From positions 62,001-126,000 of the forward strand of contig CAVQBL010000015.1 of the NCBI GenBank assembly GCA_963710715.1: DNA of 64,000 bases. Reading direction: 5' to 3'. The notes under the pieces were generated by a model. That model worked only from the letters and a program-made list of their open reading frames with translations, made no database searches and was not told where the DNA came from. Below, in pieces: positions 61,466 through 64,000 of the stretch; the stretch's first letter is position 1, and each line of letters opens with the position of its first letter. The stretch is from CAVQBL01 sp963710715. GTDB lineage: Bacteria > Pseudomonadota > Gammaproteobacteria > DSM-16500. The translations under genes and the position numbers were made by a program.

Positions 61466-64000
61466 CTAGCTACTGGTCAAGCTAAGCACAGCCTTCGAAG
61501 ATGAAGGTTGTAATTGAGCAGCATCTTGAGATAGTTGATTTTGAGTAACAGTAGTTGCAAATATCCCTTGTCTTACAGCTAATGGCGCTGAACTTGAATC
61601 CACCTTCAGTTCATTTTCTTTTTCTGCTACAGGTGCAGGAGCGGCAGGAAACTGAAATTCATTGGATCGTTCAGGATTTTTTCTAGTGAAGAAATATCCC
61701 AATAGCGCAGCGTGCCTAAATTCATAGCAAGTGCCTCCCCCTTGAATTGCTTGTCTGCGTAAAGGTGCTGCTCGGAGCGCCAATGCCCATGGATCACGTG
61801 GGTTGCGATTACCGAAGAATTTTTCCCACGGACTCGTTACAGAAGAATCAGATAATGGTTGACGCGGCGGCACATAGAGAGCCCCAGTTCCCTTGTCTTG
61901 CTTCCTTATCTCTTTAGCAAGCTCCATACAAAATTCCAAGAAAGTTTCTTTGATATCACTACCATCTTCCGGGTTACTGCCAGCACGCATCAGAATTTCC
62001 TCTTCACGCAAAAACCATTGCTTGATAAATGCATCGTAAAGATATGCTGGCGTGATGTTAGGAGGAGTCCCTCGCTTTTCAGCTTCCTGCTCATACTGAC
62101 TAATAAGAGAAGGCATCACTTTCATAGCAATCATTAAAAGAAATGGTGTTTTAATCAGCTCCCGCAAAGTTGGTATTTTCTGAAAATAATCTAAGTAGGT
62201 TTCAGCTGTTCTCCACTTAGGGTTAGAATGGGGCGCTTTAGAATCGGGGACTTGTTCGCCTTGTTGATGTATTTTTAAATATTTTTTAACATAATTATCG
62301 ATTTGGTCTTTTGAAAAAGGTACAACTGTCATTTCAACAAAAGGATCATTATTTTTAAAGCTATCATATCCATGAGGGATGAAATAACTTCGATAATTTT
62401 TATTACTAATATGATCTGAGCGACAAGTGATGACTACTTTATGGCGAGTATCAAACTTGTTTAACTTCGACAAATTGATAAATTTCAGCATTTCATCATA
62501 ACCATCGAGGATAAGAATAAAAGTATATTTTTTCTTTAATATATTAATTTCATCCTCTTTAAAATTATGACGCCTAAAATGCTCATTCAAAAGATCTTGT
62601 TCATGATTAAAAAAACTTGGCAATGAAATAAAAAGAGGAATTTTATCCCCTGGTTTATAAGCTTCCCATAAACGCCTTTCCAAATAACGATTAAAAAGCG
62701 ACTTACCACCTCCTGCTCCCCCCTGTAAAAGAAGAGTATTGTTATCACTCGTTAAAAACTTCCGAATTTCCTCTTCTAAATTGAAAACGGTTTGATCGGT
62801 AATACGATGTGCCCCGTTGACTGGTATATAGGTAGACAATTCTTCTTTTATTTCTGTATCCTCTAAAACAGTTTTGCGATGCTCTTCTATCCTATTAGCA
62901 AGCATGGTTTCAGGATCAGCATGAACAGGTGCAGCAATTGAGTTAGGCCAAAGCTTTTGTTTAGCATCCTCTAATAACCGGGTCGGAAATACCTTAGATG
63001 CTTTTAGTTTACGTCTCGGTTTATTCAAATCAAATGGATGTGCGGTAATAACTTTGAGTTTTTTTGCATCTGCTTTGGATTTTAAATTTTGTAAAATAGC
63101 TTCTGCCGTTTTCCGTAATTCTGGATTAACATCTCGTTGGTAGAAATTTAAAATTTTTACTGCTTTAGTTTGAACTGGAAGGTGATTACCCCAATGCTTC
63201 TCATCTAAGAAAATTTTCTCAACAAAACCCAAAGCTTGTTGGCGTACTGATAGCTCTTCACGAGTATTTATCCGTTCACGTAACAACTCTAATACCCTCC
63301 ACGCAAATGTTTCCTCAGCGGGGCCCTCAACCACTTCAAGAAAATTTTTGAAAACCTCAATTTGATCACTACGCAGTAAAAGTTCTATATATCGCAAAGC
63401 TTCATACCAATCTTTTTGACGTAATTGAACTTTTAAAGCTTCTTTAAATTGCGCAAGACCATTTATTAAGTACATTGGACTCACTAGCTGCACTGCTGCA
63501 ACGACACCAGCCGCGCCCATTGCTAACTTTAAGACACGACGCAAAACTGCATATAATTTGCTTTCATCGTTAGGAATACGAAATAAGGCTTGACGAGCGT
63601 ACTTAACCTGATAAATCAACCGAGCTTTTCTATTGCTATCGAGCTGACCCAATTCATTATGAGTCAACCGTCCAAGAGTATCATGAAGTAAGTCATGTTG
63701 CTCAACACGTCGTAGGCCTGTCACGTTAGCATCTACCATAGCATCTAATAAGATTGAAATGGCTCGAACAAAAAAGTAAAGCTTCTTATCATCTTGTTTG
63801 TGAACATTATTCATTTGCACTGTGAGGACTTTTAAAATTTGCACCATATCGTCCGCACTTAGCATGTCAGGGTTGGACTTTTGGATTACCTTAGCAAGCC
63901 CAACTACTAAAGAAGTATGTGAAAAAACATTATCTTTTCCAGAAATTGCCGTAACTAAGTGATCAAGTAATTGCCGATGAATTTCTTTATCAGTAACAAG
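61466..64000 (-). CDS. NACHT NTPase with helical N-terminus, start beyond right edge
   Basis: The frame is open from the stop at 61466 to base 64000, so the gene begins outside the window; the ATG at 63865 is internal to an open frame that continues DKEIHRQLLDHLVTAI and SHTSLVVGLAKVIQ. About 844 codons are visible. The first ~370 residues are helical repeats (HEAT/ARM-like: VRQQALGFVEKIFLDEKH, PELRKTAEAILQNLKS), with a hydrophobic stretch around AMGAAGVVAAVQLV. The NACHT follows: Walker A LLLQGGAGGGKSLFNRYL (about 62700-62730), Walker B FILILDGYDEM, VVITCRSD, and CYEFRHAALLGYFFT. A Ser/Pro-rich tail ends it. The NACHT is homologous to the one in the next gene, 52-78 bp downstream. Confidence 0.85.
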   Translation of the reverse strand, partial: LVTDKEIHRQLLDHLVTAISGKDNVFSHTSLVVGLAKVIQKSNPDMLSADDMVQILKVLTVQMNNVHKQDDKKLYFFVRAISILLDAMVDANVTGLRRVEQHDLLHDTLGRLTHNELGQLDSNRKARLIYQVKYARQALFRIPNDESKLYAVLRRVLKLAMGAAGVVAAVQLVSPMYLINGLAQFKEALKVQLRQKDWYEALRYIELLLRSDQIEVFKNFLEVVEGPAEETFAWRVLELLRERINTREELSVRQQALGFVEKIFLDEKHWGNHLPVQTKAVKILNFYQRDVNPELRKTAEAILQNLKSKADAKKLKVITAHPFDLNKPRRKLKASKVFPTRLLEDAKQKLWPNSIAAPVHADPETMLANRIEEHRKTVLEDTEIKEELSTYIPVNGAHRITDQTVFNLEEEIRKFLTSDNNTLLLQGGAGGGKSLFNRYLERRLWEAYKPGDKIPLFISLPSFFNHEQDLLNEHFRRHNFKEDEINILKKKYTFILILDGYDEMLKFINLSKLNKFDTRHKVVITCRSDHISNKNYRSYFIPHGYDSFKNNDPFVEMTVVPFSKDQIDNYVKKYLKIHQQGEQVPDSKAPHSNPKWRTAETYLDYFQKIPTLRELIKTPFLLMIAMKVMPSLISQYEQEAEKRGTPPNITPAYLYDAFIKQWFLREEEILMRAGSNPEDGSDIKETFLEFCMELAKEIRKQDKGTGALYVPPRQPLSDSSVTSPWEKFFGNRNPRDPWALALRAAPLRRQAIQGGGTCYEFRHAALLGYFFTRKNPERSNEFQFPAAPAPVAEKENELKVDSSSAPLAVRQGIFATTVTQNQLSQDAAQLQPSSSKAVLSLTSS

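Overview
The window looks like chromosome of an AT-rich, host-associated gammaproteobacterium, most likely a member of the Legionellales (Coxiella / Diplorickettsia / Legionella side). The main support is the gene order recA-recX-alaS-lysC-csrA-tRNA-Ser, which is typical of that order. Other support comes from an isocitrate dehydrogenase of the long Rickettsia type, many eukaryote-like repeat proteins (WD40, TPR, integrin-like FG-GAP, NACHT) and many decayed genes and palindromic intergenic repeats. The species cannot be named from this sequence alone.

Layout. (1) 1-2531: a pentapeptide/WD40 protein on the minus strand that runs off the left edge. (2) 2.7-5.6 kb: ispB, then tRNA-Pro followed by a small insertion bounded by a 3' tRNA fragment. 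The insertion carries a winged-helix/nucleotidyltransferase toxin-antitoxin-like pair behind a 26-bp perfect palindrome. A second full tRNA-Pro follows. (3) 5.6-8.1 kb: a DUF4143-type ATPase behind an array of dyad repeats, a collapsed M13-peptidase pseudogene and a low-complexity protein. (4) 8.2-23 kb: housekeeping genes: an oxidoreductase pair, acnA with an unusual N-terminal extension, a frameshifted parB, murF-icd, tsaC/sua5 and scpA-scpB-rluB, with small membrane proteins between them. (5) 23-28.8 kb: a TPR protein, a possible effector, an AbiE-type nucleotidyltransferase module flanked by copies of a neighbouring gene's 3' end, and a squalene/phytoene-synthase-like protein with a degenerate active site. 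(6) 28.8-38.7 kb: mutS, pncC (cinA), recA, recX, alaS, lysC, csrA, tRNA-Ser and tRNA-Arg. All the large genes in this block carry many single-base indels although their protein sequence is well conserved, so sequence error is the leading explanation. (7) 38.7-43.75 kb: an island bounded by tRNA-Arg and a 45-nt copy of its 3' end. It holds remnants of a type I restriction locus cut by an IS30 element, a DUF1016 nuclease with an in-frame stop, an FRG-domain protein and hicAB. (8) 43.8-64 kb: six co-directional minus-strand genes with gaps of about 45-160 bp: a NACHT protein (open at the right edge), a NACHT-pentapeptide-WD40-TPR protein, and four tandem integrin-like proteins.

The most interesting region is the last one. 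Two STAND NTPases sit in what looks like one transcription unit with four paralogous proteins. Each paralog has seven FG-GAP repeats (a full integrin-alpha-type propeller), two or three cadherin/CSPG-like modules, one transmembrane helix and a conserved C-terminal domain I do not recognise. None has a visible Sec signal peptide. The left-edge WD40 protein and the TPR protein at 23 kb share modules with the large NACHT protein, so this family is dispersed over the locus. Its function (surface or host-directed adhesion and signalling, or defence) is inference.
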